Source of the DNA: Chondrus crispus
Lineage: Eukaryota > Rhodophyta > Florideophyceae > Gigartinales > Gigartinaceae
Direction of reading: 5' to 3'
NCBI RefSeq assembly: GCF_000350225.1
Contig: NW_005178810.1
Coordinates: forward strand, 75,272 to 139,271
DNA length: 64,000 nucleotides
The notes under the pieces are model-generated. The model was not told the DNA's origin. It saw nothing but the letters and a program-made list of their open reading frames with translations, and ran no database searches. Position numbers and translations under genes: made by a program. Below, piece after piece: positions 22,001 to 31,912 of the stretch (the stretch's first letter is position 1; each line of letters begins with the position of its first letter).

Positions 22001-23812
22001 TTATTTGGAGGCAGGAGTACCCGGACGAGGACGCTTACGAGAAGGGGCGCCAGCAGAATTGGAGGCTGAGGCCCCGTCGGCCCCGCTTCCGGCAGAACGG
22101 TCAGGCTCGAGCCCGAACCGGACGAGGACGTCCGAAATAGCGCCGTCGGTCACGTCCCGAACGCGGGCCTGCAGAATCCCGCTAAGGGCAGACTGAACCT
22201 CATTCAGAGCCGAACGGGTACGCTCAAGGGTATGAGAGTCCCGTATGAGGGTCGCCGCTTGACGAAGGACGGCCGGAACCGTAGCAGCCGGTTCAGCCCC
22301 ATAGGTCTGGGCATTCTCAAGATACTCTTGCCAAGCTGCCCTGAGGTCTTCATCCACAATGGGCGGTACGTCCACTTGGTCGAACGTCTCTAGGACGAGT
22401 TCGGGCCTTGCGGCGACGAAGCTAGCCGTCGCACCGGCAGGCGGGCTGGAGGCAGGAACTTCAACGATGTCCTCCACAACCGCAGCGGCCGATTGGGACG
22501 CTCCACCCCCGTCGTCGGGAGGCAGCACGGACCTCAGAGGAGCCACCGGTACCGGAGAGGGAACATCGTCGTCGCCAGAATATTCCGGTCCCCTTCCTTC
22601 GGGAGGCGCAGCGACGGACTCGCCCCCGTATAGGGACGCCACGGCCGATACAGCCCCGCGACTATTCGGAGGAAAAATCGGAACGGCATCCGCGGCGACC
22701 TCAGGAGGATGAAAGCACTCCGGAACGAATCCTTTCCCTCGGGGGTAATAATCAGCGACTTCCAATACCGGCCAGGGGGAGCGACGAGGCTCGGGAAGGA
22801 CGACCCGAGTGGGATATGGCTTGCCATCGTCATGCCCACCAGGGTGACGCGGCATAGGCGCGAACCGGTCGGTCTCATAGTCGTACCAAAGGAACCCCGG
22901 GGTCTTCGTCCAATCGGTTTCGGCGGCGTATCGCAAAAGCGTCTCCGTCTCCTGAGGGTCGAATTCCGTTCCTCGGACGATATTCTGTACGCCGAGCTCG
23001 CGGACGTACGAAATAAGCCCGGTAGGCAGAGGCATCAGTCGACCCACAGGGGAAGCGATACCGCGGTCCTGGAAGAGACGCCAGTCACGGTTCTTGGCGT
23101 TCATCTGAATCCCGTAGCGGGCGGCGTGAAGAAAGGCCATGACGGACGATACGGCCCACTCGACGGCGACGATCTGCCAAAGCCATGCACGGAGGCGACT
23201 CTTCTGAAGGTCCAGACTACCGTGATACGCCAAAACGGCTGGCGTGGGCACGCAGAGCGACCGAGGGACGTCCCGATAGAAGGGTTGTGGTGGCACGCGG
23301 ATGTAGTAGTTCTGCCGGAGTCGGGAAGGCATGTCGAAGAATTCCAAATTATGCCATCCATAGAAGAACCACTGCGTATTCCGAACACGGGACTCGTCGG
23401 AACAGTTGTCGCCCCACCAGCGCCGATCGCGAAGCCAATATAACCGGTCATACGGGGGCTCGAAGGCAAGGAGCCCGAGCACGCTGTGACCCGCAGGGAG
23501 AAAACTCCCACCAGGGGCGACGTCCTCAGGTCGCGGAAGATGTTGAAGACCGGAGAGGATGGTCTGCAGACGGATTTGGTACTCCCTTTCGGGCCAACAA
23601 CGCACATGGGATAGATCGGCCCGTCCATGCGTGCGCGTCCGGTCGTTCGGTGTCAGGGGTAGATGGCGCCAGCGAGCCGTCCACGCTTCGTCCCGGCTTC
23701 GGCGATACCCGTTCGGGAGGCTGATTCCGTCTTGACAGACTTCTTGAAACCGGAGAGCGTCAAAGTACCAATGGGACCAGCCCACGTACTGTTCGACCGG
23801 GTACGGCACCAC
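22001..23812 (-). CDS. Element B antisense protein (603 aa), unknown function
   Basis: A long intact frame on the strand opposite to the element's gag-integrase ORF, placed between that ORF and the 3' LTR. The N-terminal 330 residues are rich in Trp, Tyr and Arg and look globular (EQYVGWSHWYFDALRF, LYWLRDRRWWGDN, WLWQIVAVEWAVSSVMAFL). A segment PGFLWYDYETDRFAPMPRHP resembles one in element A's antisense region. Residues about 390-500 are disordered, Pro/Ser/Gly-rich. The end is helical and basic (SRKRPRPGTPASK, a possible nuclear signal). No known family was recognised. Antisense ORFs at this place are known from plant Gypsy elements such as Grande and Ogre, but I see no sequence kinship. Confidence 0.65.
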   Translation of the reverse strand: MVPYPVEQYVGWSHWYFDALRFQEVCQDGISLPNGYRRSRDEAWTARWRHLPLTPNDRTRTHGRADLSHVRCWPEREYQIRLQTILSGLQHLPRPEDVAPGGSFLPAGHSVLGLLAFEPPYDRLYWLRDRRWWGDNCSDESRVRNTQWFFYGWHNLEFFDMPSRLRQNYYIRVPPQPFYRDVPRSLCVPTPAVLAYHGSLDLQKSRLRAWLWQIVAVEWAVSSVMAFLHAARYGIQMNAKNRDWRLFQDRGIASPVGRLMPLPTGLISYVRELGVQNIVRGTEFDPQETETLLRYAAETDWTKTPGFLWYDYETDRFAPMPRHPGGHDDGKPYPTRVVLPEPRRSPWPVLEVADYYPRGKGFVPECFHPPEVAADAVPIFPPNSRGAVSAVASLYGGESVAAPPEGRGPEYSGDDDVPSPVPVAPLRSVLPPDDGGGASQSAAAVVEDIVEVPASSPPAGATASFVAARPELVLETFDQVDVPPIVDEDLRAAWQEYLENAQTYGAEPAATVPAVLRQAATLIRDSHTLERTRSALNEVQSALSGILQARVRDVTDGAISDVLVRFGLEPDRSAGSGADGASASNSAGAPSRKRPRPGTPASK

Positions 23813-24593
23813 GGAAGGACGTTGGGAAGCCTCGGCGGGGGTGCGGCGCTGACGATGGTCGTACTACTTTGCCGGGTTGACCCAGCGGGACGCCGACCCG
23901 GGCGCGAGAGGAGACATAGCTGGAGGCGTCGGAGGTGCTCGAGAGGGTTCCGAGATGAAGGACGTGGGGTCGAGCGGCGGACTTGTAGGCGGTAGGGAGG
24001 CCGCCGCGTCCGTATTTATAGCCACCGTTCGCGGAATTCGTCCCGGCGGCGGAGGGGCGCCCCAGTGGGTTTCGCCCTGAATTACGTCCGTGGAGGTACT
24101 GTGCGCACTTGTCGGCCTGAAAGGCGTTGCTCCGTAGCCTACGCCCCTTCGGCGGCGGGCCTGCCTCCTAATCATGGCGTGGGAGGGAGTCGTCCGATGG
24201 CGGAGAATAACGCAAGGGGCGGGAGAAGCGACACGACCACAGGACGGGCGGACGCGAGAGAGGTCACCGGCTCCCCTCTGTCACACGGGAATGTGCCGGC
24301 CTTCCTCAAAGGACAGAAGCAGCGAGGACTCCCGAAAGGGCACGGAAGGCTTGGCGGGAATAGACCGTGTGTCCGAGTTCGGAGGAGTACCGCGAGGTCG
24401 AGTGCCGCCGTGCAGAGGCGTCGCGGAGGCGAACCGACGCCTAATCACGACCCGAAGGGAGTTCACACCGGGCCGGCTTGGGCCAGTTTCGCAATGGCCC
24501 CGTGGCGTCGGTAACGCCCGTACAACGGCCGCTTGAAGGAGGCTAACGGGCGCGGGCCACAAACGTAATGGCCGCCCCGAGGACGTGGCGCAC
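23813..24593. other. Element B, 3' non-coding part
   Basis: This lies between the start of the antisense ORF and the polypurine tract. It may hold the antisense promoter. No supported ORF was found. Confidence 0.5.
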
Positions 24594-24609
24594 TCAAAGA
24601 AGAGGGGTG

Positions 24610-25375
24610 TGTGGGAGAACGGGTACCGACCGGTGTCGGTAAACGTAACGACCCGGAGGGAGGCCCCGTAGGGGTGATCAGACGATATTGGAAAGGCAGG
24701 GGGTAATTCAGCTTGTACACGGGGTGCACGTACCGCCACGGGTGACAGGTGGCGGCGGAATGGCCACGTGTACCGCCGTACGTATAACGTCCCGATCGGG
24801 TACAGTAGACTAGTAGTTCCTACTGTAGGGGCGTAGAAATTAGTGTAATGGGAGTGTCAGCCAGGGGAGTCCCAGCTAGCACACGTGGTGCGCGCTCTGC
24901 CTGCGAGTACAGGTGGCAGGAGCCCAGCCACGTGTGCTGCTGTGCAGATTACTCCCCGGTGGAGTACAGTAGAGGTACTCCACTGTAGTGATCCAAAGTA
25001 GAAGTGGATCACTACTGTACTGCCCGGCCGCCGGAGGTCGACGTACTTAGGGGCCGAGGCAGTACGCTCCCAGAGTAAAAAAAGGGGTAGCGACCCCCGG
25101 GGCGAGAACTTAGGAGAAAGAGGCAAATCGTCCCGCACGGGTTATTCTTGAGGGCCGGAAGCACACGCTCCCCAGTTTGGTCGTTCCACCGCCTGGTGGA
25201 AGCGTATGCCCATTGAGCCCTATCCCCTCCTGGGTCGCAATTCCACTCGTCCGTTTACCGGAGTCATAACCGCCGCCCTCAAAGAGAGGTTGGTGGTGTT
25301 GTAATTTTACCGCTGCCGTGGACACCCCCTCCGTGACGGGGTAAAAACCGAACCGGAAGGATCCATATTATTACA
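24610..25375 (+). repeat. Element B 3' LTR
   Basis: It is 766 bp, identical by eye to the 5' LTR, preceded by a polypurine tract (24594-24608) and followed by the target duplication cctcc (25376-25380). Confidence 0.95.
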
Positions 25376-25999
25376 CCTCCGACTGGTGACGGCTCCAGTC
25401 GTGGGCCACTCCTGCGCTCCGGATGCGCCCGGAGGAGCAGTAGCACCGGGCCCACTCGAGGGGGCTCCTGGCGGCCTCTCGGCCGAGGTCTGTTCCATCT
25501 CACGGGCACGGCGGCGCGTTGAGTTCAGCTCCACCGCCATGTGCGCGAACGCTCCCATCTGTTCTGCTGATGGGATGGGTTGCGGGTCGCGTCGGACCCC
25601 GGAGTTTGCACTCGCGGGTCGACCCGCAACGTCCACGGCGGGGGAATCAATGCGCGCCTCTTCGACGAGTACTAAACGGGACTGTAGCTGGTCGACGAGG
25701 GCGCGCAGGTTCTCCAAGGACTGAGTTACGTGCTCAAACCTTCCATTGTGGAGGGAGCGCAACTCACCCATACAGCGGTCGTAGACGCTGTCGGAGACGT
25801 CGATACGGAGGGATGCTCGGACATCTTCGATATACTCCGCGATGCGATCGTACATCGCGCGAGCGCGTCCTTCGGAGAAGTCGGGCGACGGTTCGCGGTC
25901 TCGAGGACCAGCGTCGCCGTCGCCGACTCGGACGCGGAGCGCGGCCTCTCGCACATCGGCGGGCTCCGAGCGAATCGAGGTGGGATATTCGCCACTCAT
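25376..25999 (-). pseudogene. Element A gag, N-terminal half
   Basis: It starts MSGEYPTSIR at 25999, shortly after the 5' LTR and primer site. The frame encodes an acidic, helical Gag N-terminus (likely coiled coil in VTQSLENLRALVDQLQSRL) and runs into element B's LTR. The five bases cctcc at the junction are the target duplication of B. Confidence 0.78.
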
Positions 26000-26058
26000 C
26001 TCGACGCGTACGAATGCGGAGGTAAACGATAGTCTTCTCGGTTCGATCTTGAGAGTCT

Positions 26059-26075
26059 TCTAGGTCGGGAGACCA
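26059..26075 (-). other. Primer-binding site of element A
   Basis: On the minus strand, one base inside the LTR, the sequence reads TGGTCTCCCGACCTAGA, identical to element B's site. Which tRNA it matches was not determined. Confidence 0.75.
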
Positions 26076-26076
26076 C

Positions 26077-26669
26077 TGTAGTATAATAACCCCCAACGAC
26101 GAGGGGGGTGAGTACTGACAGTTCGGAAAGACCCCGATCGGCGGGAAGACAGAAGCACGGCCCACCCACGATACCAAGCACGGGCTCGAGGTAGCGGTGG
26201 TAGAGCAGGATCGGGGAGGACGTGCGCACGCGCGAGCGGTTCGACGCCTCAGCGCCCGGGAGCGGTACTGGGTGACGATCCAGTACTGACGGGCGGAGGC
26301 GGAGCCGATTCGTGGGCGTGCTGCGCTCGTCCTCAACCCGCGCGCGGTGCGACTCCTAGGTAAAACGGACGGAAGTACCTAAAAGTCAGCGGGCGGACCA
26401 AGGTGGAGGATCCTTGACAAGTCCGTCCTTGTCGTCCTCCACCGCCGGCAGTCCGCTCATATTTAATGTACATTGTAGTCTATCATAACTCTACAGTAGT
26501 GCCGGTCTACCGACACTGTAACGCTGTCAGCAGGCGGGGATGACAGTCCACGTGTAGTACGCGTCCCGTACACGTGGAGGACGTGTGTGTGCGCGCATGG
26601 CTGTAAGGCTCGTTGCCTTACTGTCCCTGATCCGATCCTAATCTAATTTCCGTTTCGGGTTATACCACA
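26077..26669 (-). repeat. Element A LTR, right copy (5' LTR in element sense)
   Basis: It is 593 bp with the same borders as the left copy. To its right the sequence is unrelated to the left flank of element A. Confidence 0.93.
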
Positions 26670-27750
26670 AAAGCGTCTACTGCGCCATTACAGACATTAC
26701 AGCGATGTGTTGCGCCCCAGTTGACCGCTGCTGATGTGTCCCACAGTACCATCCTTTCTCCAACTCGATTTCCATTTTCTGTTGGGCTCATGTATTTGCG
26801 CGCTCGCTTATTTTCGTGGTAGTCGTTCTTCAGCTTTAGGCTTTCATCTGCAGAAGAAATTGGGAAGTCGTTGATGGAATGCTTTCCGGGACACTTTGAA
26901 TTTAAACAATTGGGCGTTTCGAGATCTCGCTTACGTCCTGCAGGACCCGATTTTTCGTTTCCTTTCTGTTCCGTATCTGCTTTGTCGGAGGCGGCGGGCG
27001 CACCACGTTTATTGTTGTTTCTATGCACTTTCCTTTTCCTGTTGTTCAGTATTTTGCTATCTTGGACATGCTTGATGAAGTCATCATCGGAATCGGAGAC
27101 ATTTGCTTGAAAAAACCTTGACAGAATTGATGCCATAAATGAAACGTGCTTCCTGTGCCAACTCCGTGATAAACTTTTGAAGTTTTTTTGAAACTCTTGT
27201 CTCCGGTGAATTTTATCGTGCTCAACATGCCATGCTTCAAGTCAGTGAGAGAAACGCGTTTGAAAATGTGCTCAACGCCGATTTCCGGTTTCTTAGTGAT
27301 GAATTCGAAATATCCGCAGTTTTCAAGGATGGTAGCATATTTCAAGCAGGGGTTCCGGACCTGCATCTCCAAAGTGTCACCCGCTTCGTCATTTTCATCA
27401 TGAGGTTCTTGATCTCCCGATCGATCTTTCCCAGCTCGTAGTCTTCAGGATTCACACGAGCTCTACCTTTGACACAATCCTTCTCAATGCTTGTGGCACT
27501 GATCCAATCACATGAAAAATCGAAGGATAGGTTTGGGGATAGAGTCGAATTACGTTGTAAGCTGAATGTCAGTACTGCCATCGGACTTCTTCTCAGCGGT
27601 ACAGCGCTCATAGATCTCGCGTTTTTGCATAAAAAACGAAATCTTCCGTCTTGATGCCACTGAGCCGTGGCGCGTCAATTGTTCCAACAGTGGTCTACCG
27701 GATCGTATCGTTCTTATTCCCGTTAGAAGCCTGTCCAGCACTCACGTCCT
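26670..27750 (-). pseudogene. Copia-type gag fragment, cut by LTR of element A
   Basis: Read leftward, frames give a Copia-style Gag: FFMQKREIYERC and later LEMQVRNPCLKY-type helical stretches, then a basic stretch and a zinc-knuckle-like motif with CLNSKCPGKHSIND followed by a charged helix, as in Copia Gags of algae and oomycetes. A short segment at 26670-26760 may be the start of the protease. The copy has several breaks and ends at the LTR border. Confidence 0.6.
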
Positions 27751-29076
27751 GCGTCGTCATGATGAAAGCCGAATCTCAAACCAAACAGTCGAAACTACTT
27801 TCCGCGGAGCAGTAGTTACTGTAGAAAAATGAAGGCCTGCCTGGCTGAGACCCGTTAGGTTAGCTTAACAATGAAAGGGGTTAGGACGCTAGTAGGTGAA
27901 CGGGCGCGTTCGGCTGTGTGGTAAAAAAGCAGGAGGGCACTTGAACCAAGCGGGGGGTTTCCTTTTCTCCGGATGATGTTGCCTTTATGAATAAAAACCT
28001 AAAACACAGATCCTAGCGCCCGCTACGAGTCTTTTTACCCTTGCCTGTTGCACTAACTGGCGGTGCTTTGGCTTTGCCCGATTTCGTTTAGGCACATCCC
28101 AGGGCCGTCAGTGGGCAGATCGCGATCTGCCCAGTCCCTTAAGGGGCAGCCTGAATCGAAATTTGCAAAACTGCAAAACCCGATGATGAAGACGTACTGG
28201 CGCTGCCCTTTCAAGTATCGTGCAAAGGAAGACCTTCATGCGCCGCGGATACTATCTCGCGTCTTTCCGTCTGCGGATTACACTGTAGTATGCAGACCAT
28301 CGCGCTGCTTCGCTTCGGCGAGCATGGAAGATATTGGAATAGTTACAGTTTGATAAAGGAGTATCCGAATAATGCCTTAGAAAAGCTATTAGATACAGGT
28401 TACGACCTGAACACTGTTCCAAAATGGATGGTCAGGACTCCGGCAAGTTGTACTTCTGGAAAATGGCAATGTGAGAATGTCTATCAATATCGCGAAATAC
28501 CTCACCACGCGAATGGGTCACGCGGTGAGGACAGAACTTGCCTTTGTTTAGAGATGGATTCATGTACTGTAGTAAATAACGGACAGTCCTACGCGACTAG
28601 CGCGTGGGTCGGACCGGGGTAAGATTTGAACAGACTTGTCATCACAGAACCCCTGGCGAACAGCGCTCCGATTACCCGGAGGTTCGGTAGGGTTGGAAGA
28701 GCCGGTCGTAGGCTCTTCTTGACATCAATAAACTGTTTAACTTATTTCCTTTATTCATTTCGGGACGAACTCTCACAAATAAGAAGACAACGTGGCATCC
28801 TTGTTGCCTCAATGGGATTGATGCTTCCCTTGCTTTTGCCAGCTCCCAGATTGCCCTCTTCACAGCATAACATTAAGTTTACAGTAGGTTGTGCCATACC
28901 TAACGCATTGTTCACACTCTTGGCTGGGTCAGAAATATGACCTGTGCATGCAGTATCTACCCTTACTGCTAGTAACGGCTGAGGTCGCGTTTTGCAACAT
29001 CTGCATCCGGACTTTTCCTCACCTGCAATACCTCCCCCATGCCCATCTATTCAGTCTCTCACGTAGCCTGGAGTAG
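27751..29076. other. Gene-free stretch
   Basis: Short open frames occur (for example 28063-28353 and 28626-28940 on the plus strand), but none has a recognisable domain or clear coding character. The part upstream of 29077 may hold the promoter of the membrane protein gene. Confidence 0.5.
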
Positions 29077-30345
29077 GTGACCTCGTCCTCCTGTTGCAGT
29101 CGCCTGGAAAACATGTGCGATAGCTCCGGGCAACTTGGGGGCATAGCCGATGTTGCATCGGCTGTGGTCAGTCTCCCGACAGTTCTTGCCGCTTCCGCGG
29201 TTTTCTTTTCAGCCATGCAAGGTGTCCTTGTTCTTGAATCTGCAGACCCGTGCCGTCTCTCGAAACGAAAGATGAACATTTTGCTGGCCTTAGAGCTTGC
29301 AGAAGTCCTTGTGAGTGCCACTTCCGAGATATTATCATTTGTCGAACTTCGCGCAGCGCTGATGGAGAGTTTACAGTGGTTGCAATGGGTTGCACCTTGC
29401 CTTTTAGCTGCCGGAATGCTGGAAACTTTGGTGGACGTCTATTTTACCTTCGCCATGATCACAACAAGTCGAGTGGGCTGGATGCCGTTCTCTGCGACTG
29501 GGGACTCAAAAAAGGCCTGGGAAGTTTTTCCGTTCATGTTGACATGTTCGCTGTCAGCTTCTCTCATTGGGTGGAGACTAAGATGGTGGTGGACCGGCAA
29601 CACAGTGGCTTCAGAAATGGCTATCAAATCAGTATCGGATGAAATGGCTTTATCGAAGGGTGTTATGGGTTTTGCCGTCGGATGGACGGTCGCTGTTAGC
29701 GGTCTCGCTTTAATTATCATAATGCTCTCAGACTGCGCGGAAGACGGGGCTAACTACATCGCTAGCGTCCCGTACCTATGGAAACCTGACGCGTGGTTAA
29801 ACGATCAGCACGGAGATATTAAGATATGGTACAGAAACACAAAAGGGGAAGGTTCTTTGCAGCAATACGCGGCAACTGCTGCGCTTGACGGAACAGTGCC
29901 AATCCCGGAGACCGAAACAGACGTGTGGCTTCAGTTGGAGAAAAAGCCTTTGCATTGTGGGAACGCCATTGTTGGTAAAGATCAGGAACGTTTAAATCAA
30001 GAAAGAAGAAGCACATCCGGGCTTCACATGATTATATTGATTGCTGAGCATCTCGTTGTACTCCCTTTGCTTTTTGTGGTTGTGTTTGCCGTCGGGAGGT
30101 TGCATGATACCTTAGACTGCAGCAATTTTACTGCCTTAAAGCAACTTGCTGATGGTGTTATCATTATTTCGTTTTTGGAAGTCGCAATCGGCATCAAGAA
30201 CATCTTATGGAGTACGAGGGGAGTAGCAAAAGGAGAGCGTGCAAAACCTTCAAGTGATGAACGACTCCGGGAGTTGAGAGTCTTCTATGCCAAACACCTA
30301 ACAGCGGAGGAATCAACAAGCCTAAATGATCTGAATATTGAATAA
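29077..30345 (+). CDS. Multi-spanning membrane protein of unknown family (422 aa)
   Basis: A single open frame from MTSSSCCSRL. About seven hydrophobic segments can be drawn: residues about 27-53, 68-92, 100-128, 148-166, 198-218, 316-342 and 358-382. A long polar loop (about 220-315) holds WKPDAWLNDQHGDIKIWYRN and may face the lumen or outside. The C-terminus is polar and charged. No transporter or receptor signature was recognised. The length, the even distribution of membrane segments and the absence of stops argue for a real gene, but upstream exons cannot be excluded, so the start is provisional. Confidence 0.7.
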   Translation: MTSSSCCSRLENMCDSSGQLGGIADVASAVVSLPTVLAASAVFFSAMQGVLVLESADPCRLSKRKMNILLALELAEVLVSATSEILSFVELRAALMESLQWLQWVAPCLLAAGMLETLVDVYFTFAMITTSRVGWMPFSATGDSKKAWEVFPFMLTCSLSASLIGWRLRWWWTGNTVASEMAIKSVSDEMALSKGVMGFAVGWTVAVSGLALIIIMLSDCAEDGANYIASVPYLWKPDAWLNDQHGDIKIWYRNTKGEGSLQQYAATAALDGTVPIPETETDVWLQLEKKPLHCGNAIVGKDQERLNQERRSTSGLHMIILIAEHLVVLPLLFVVVFAVGRLHDTLDCSNFTALKQLADGVIIISFLEVAIGIKNILWSTRGVAKGERAKPSSDERLRELRVFYAKHLTAEESTSLNDLNIE

Positions 30346-31390
30346 ATGGACGCGAATGGTACTCGATAGCAGAGATTCACATATGCCACAGATATCATTC
30401 AAGCTGGTGGGAAAATGGCCAAGGCGAGAAACAAGGCGAGGAGTCGAGCGAGACGGGGACCGTGCGGTCGGCACAACAACGTATTGGGGGTGCTTGCGCT
30501 GCAGCAGGGATGCAATGCGAAGCACAGCCATGTCTAGCATTTCGAACCAAACACAGATGTACAGTACTTGGTATCTTACGGTGCACATTCTGTTCCGTGA
30601 GCAGCTACAGAAAATTGGGTGGCGTGTCTCGTCCTTGACCAAAGGTTATTACACAGCCTCGCACGAATCACGAAATTTTGCGGTCAGTGGGCTTCGGATT
30701 TCTTTTAGCAGCGTGCAACTGGGAGAGTAGAGTACAACTGGGAGAGTAGAGTACAGCGAGGGGGGGGGGGTGGGTGTCGCGCAATAGTGCTACTTGGAGT
30801 AGTGCCTCCCTCGATATAGTGCTATAGCTAGAGCTCTGTCATGGGTTATCATACTAGTTACACGTCTACACGTATATTTGTTTTAAAGCAATCAATGATA
30901 TGTCTTTCTTACATTCCCAATTTGTAGGAATAATGCGGCTTCTGTATAGTGCCACGCACGAAATAGTACCATATGTTGAGGTTTGTTCTGGTATAGCACT
31001 ATGTCGTGGGACCCCTGTACCTTCCAAGGTACCCTTATTACTGTACCGAACTCGATCCGAAACTCATGCTCGCTGTAATAAAATAATCCAATCCCTGTGA
31101 ATTCAAATCACTTGAAATTAAACAAAACCGCACTAAAATTCATTTTCTATGAGGCTGCGTTTTCATGCCTTTGCTTAGCTCCCTCCTCGCTACGGAGACC
31201 AGACAAAGATCCATCCATTTCGGTGGCACGAGCTCTTCCCGATTACACTAGAGGAAAGGTGACAACAAGCTACGTTCCCAAGTTGTTTGCAAAGATTTTG
31301 ACGAGGGCAGCTGAATTTGTTACAAGTCGTGTTGCTCCTCTGCGTAGTTTCCTACTTCTTCTCTCAAGCAGTGTTTGACAGTGATTTGCC
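30346..31390. other. Intergenic, with short tandem repeat and G-run
   Basis: Two tandem copies of the 19-mer caactgggagagtagagta lie around 30718-30755, followed by a run of about twelve G near 30760. The motif tatagtgctata-like recurs in both orientations between 30785 and 31005. No supported gene. Confidence 0.55.
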
Positions 31391-31912
31391 ATGGTTGAGC
31401 AGACCGCAGTAATGCTTCGCGCAAGCGCTCTGTTTGGATTAATGATGCAGAGGGGCGCCTCGCGTACTCGTCATGCCCCCGTGAAAGTTGCATTGGCAGC
31501 CAGCACAGCTGCTGCGGGGGGTTCTACGGCAACAGGATTTGTGAAATCTGAAGAACCTATGAGAGAAGATGCGTCCACTCCGATAACTGAAGAGAAACCG
31601 GGATCTGTTGTAAGGTCTGTGGGGGAACAGATTTCGATTGGCGGGGTACTTGGTTTCGCGGCTGGGTATTCGATACGAAAGGTTGGAAAGGCCGTCTTGT
31701 TTTTAGTGGGGACGGAAGTATGTATCCTGCAGTATATGGCATACCGCGAGTGGTTGACAATGGACTGGAGAAGACTGGGACGTGATCTCTCGCCAAAGTT
31801 CTCCAAATCGGCGTGGCAAGGGATTGTCGAGATTCTCGTGTACAAGATGCCATTTAGCGCAGCTTTTTCAGGTGGTCTTGCAGCAGGCTTAAGATTGTCG
31901 TCTTCCAAGTGA
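31391..31912 (+). CDS. FUN14 domain protein (173 aa)
   Basis: Residues about 80-170 match the FUN14 family: SIGGVLGFAAGYSIRKVGKA (Gly-rich first membrane segment), VLFLVGTEVCILQYMAYREW (second segment, with the typical 'LQYLAY'-like end), then a VDW-like MDWRRLGRDL. The last hydrophobic stretch ends in FSGGLAAGLRLSS. In animals and fungi such proteins sit in the mitochondrial outer membrane, and FUNDC1 is a mitophagy receptor. Here the N-terminal 75 residues are basic and then Ala/Thr-rich, and no YxxL LC3-binding motif is seen there, so a mitophagy role is not shown. Single exon. Confidence 0.82.
   Translation: MVEQTAVMLRASALFGLMMQRGASRTRHAPVKVALAASTAAAGGSTATGFVKSEEPMREDASTPITEEKPGSVVRSVGEQISIGGVLGFAAGYSIRKVGKAVLFLVGTEVCILQYMAYREWLTMDWRRLGRDLSPKFSKSAWQGIVEILVYKMPFSAAFSGGLAAGLRLSSSK

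Larger units (their letters stand above)
17904..25375 (+). mobile_element. Gypsy retrotransposon B, non-autonomous derivative, nested in A
   Basis: Two 766-bp LTRs with no differences visible by eye flank a 5.9-kb interior, and a 5-bp target duplication (cctcc) surrounds the whole. The interior has a primer site, one long Gag-integrase-chromodomain ORF on the plus strand, a long antisense ORF and a polypurine tract. No protease, reverse transcriptase or RNase H is recognised, so B would need enzymes supplied by a relative. The matching LTRs and open reading frames make it recent. The primer site is the same as that of A, suggesting a shared lineage or helper. Confidence 0.9.
5229..26669 (-). 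mobile_element. Ty3/Gypsy chromodomain retrotransposon A, carrying nested element B
   Basis: Two 593-bp LTRs bound this block, with TG...CA ends. In element sense (minus strand) the order is 5' LTR (26077-26669), primer site, gag, protease, reverse transcriptase, RNase H, integrase, chromodomain, antisense ORF region, polypurine tract, 3' LTR (5229-5821). Without nested element B the element would be about 14.0 kb. The LTRs differ at about 15 sites (about 2.5%), so the copy is not fresh. The flanks carry no matching 5-bp duplication (gtata left, aaagc right). Gag is split by B and the pol region has a handful of breaks, so the element is dead. Confidence 0.9.

Noticed and set aside
28580-28710. 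Possible tRNA on the minus strand (GTTCAAATC-like T-loop)
   Set aside because: Stems for the T and anticodon arms do not pair; a permuted or intron-bearing tRNA could not be supported by eye.
30785-31005. Inverted tatagtgctata-like motifs as a MITE
   Set aside because: The motif is itself nearly palindromic and no matching ends or target duplication were found.
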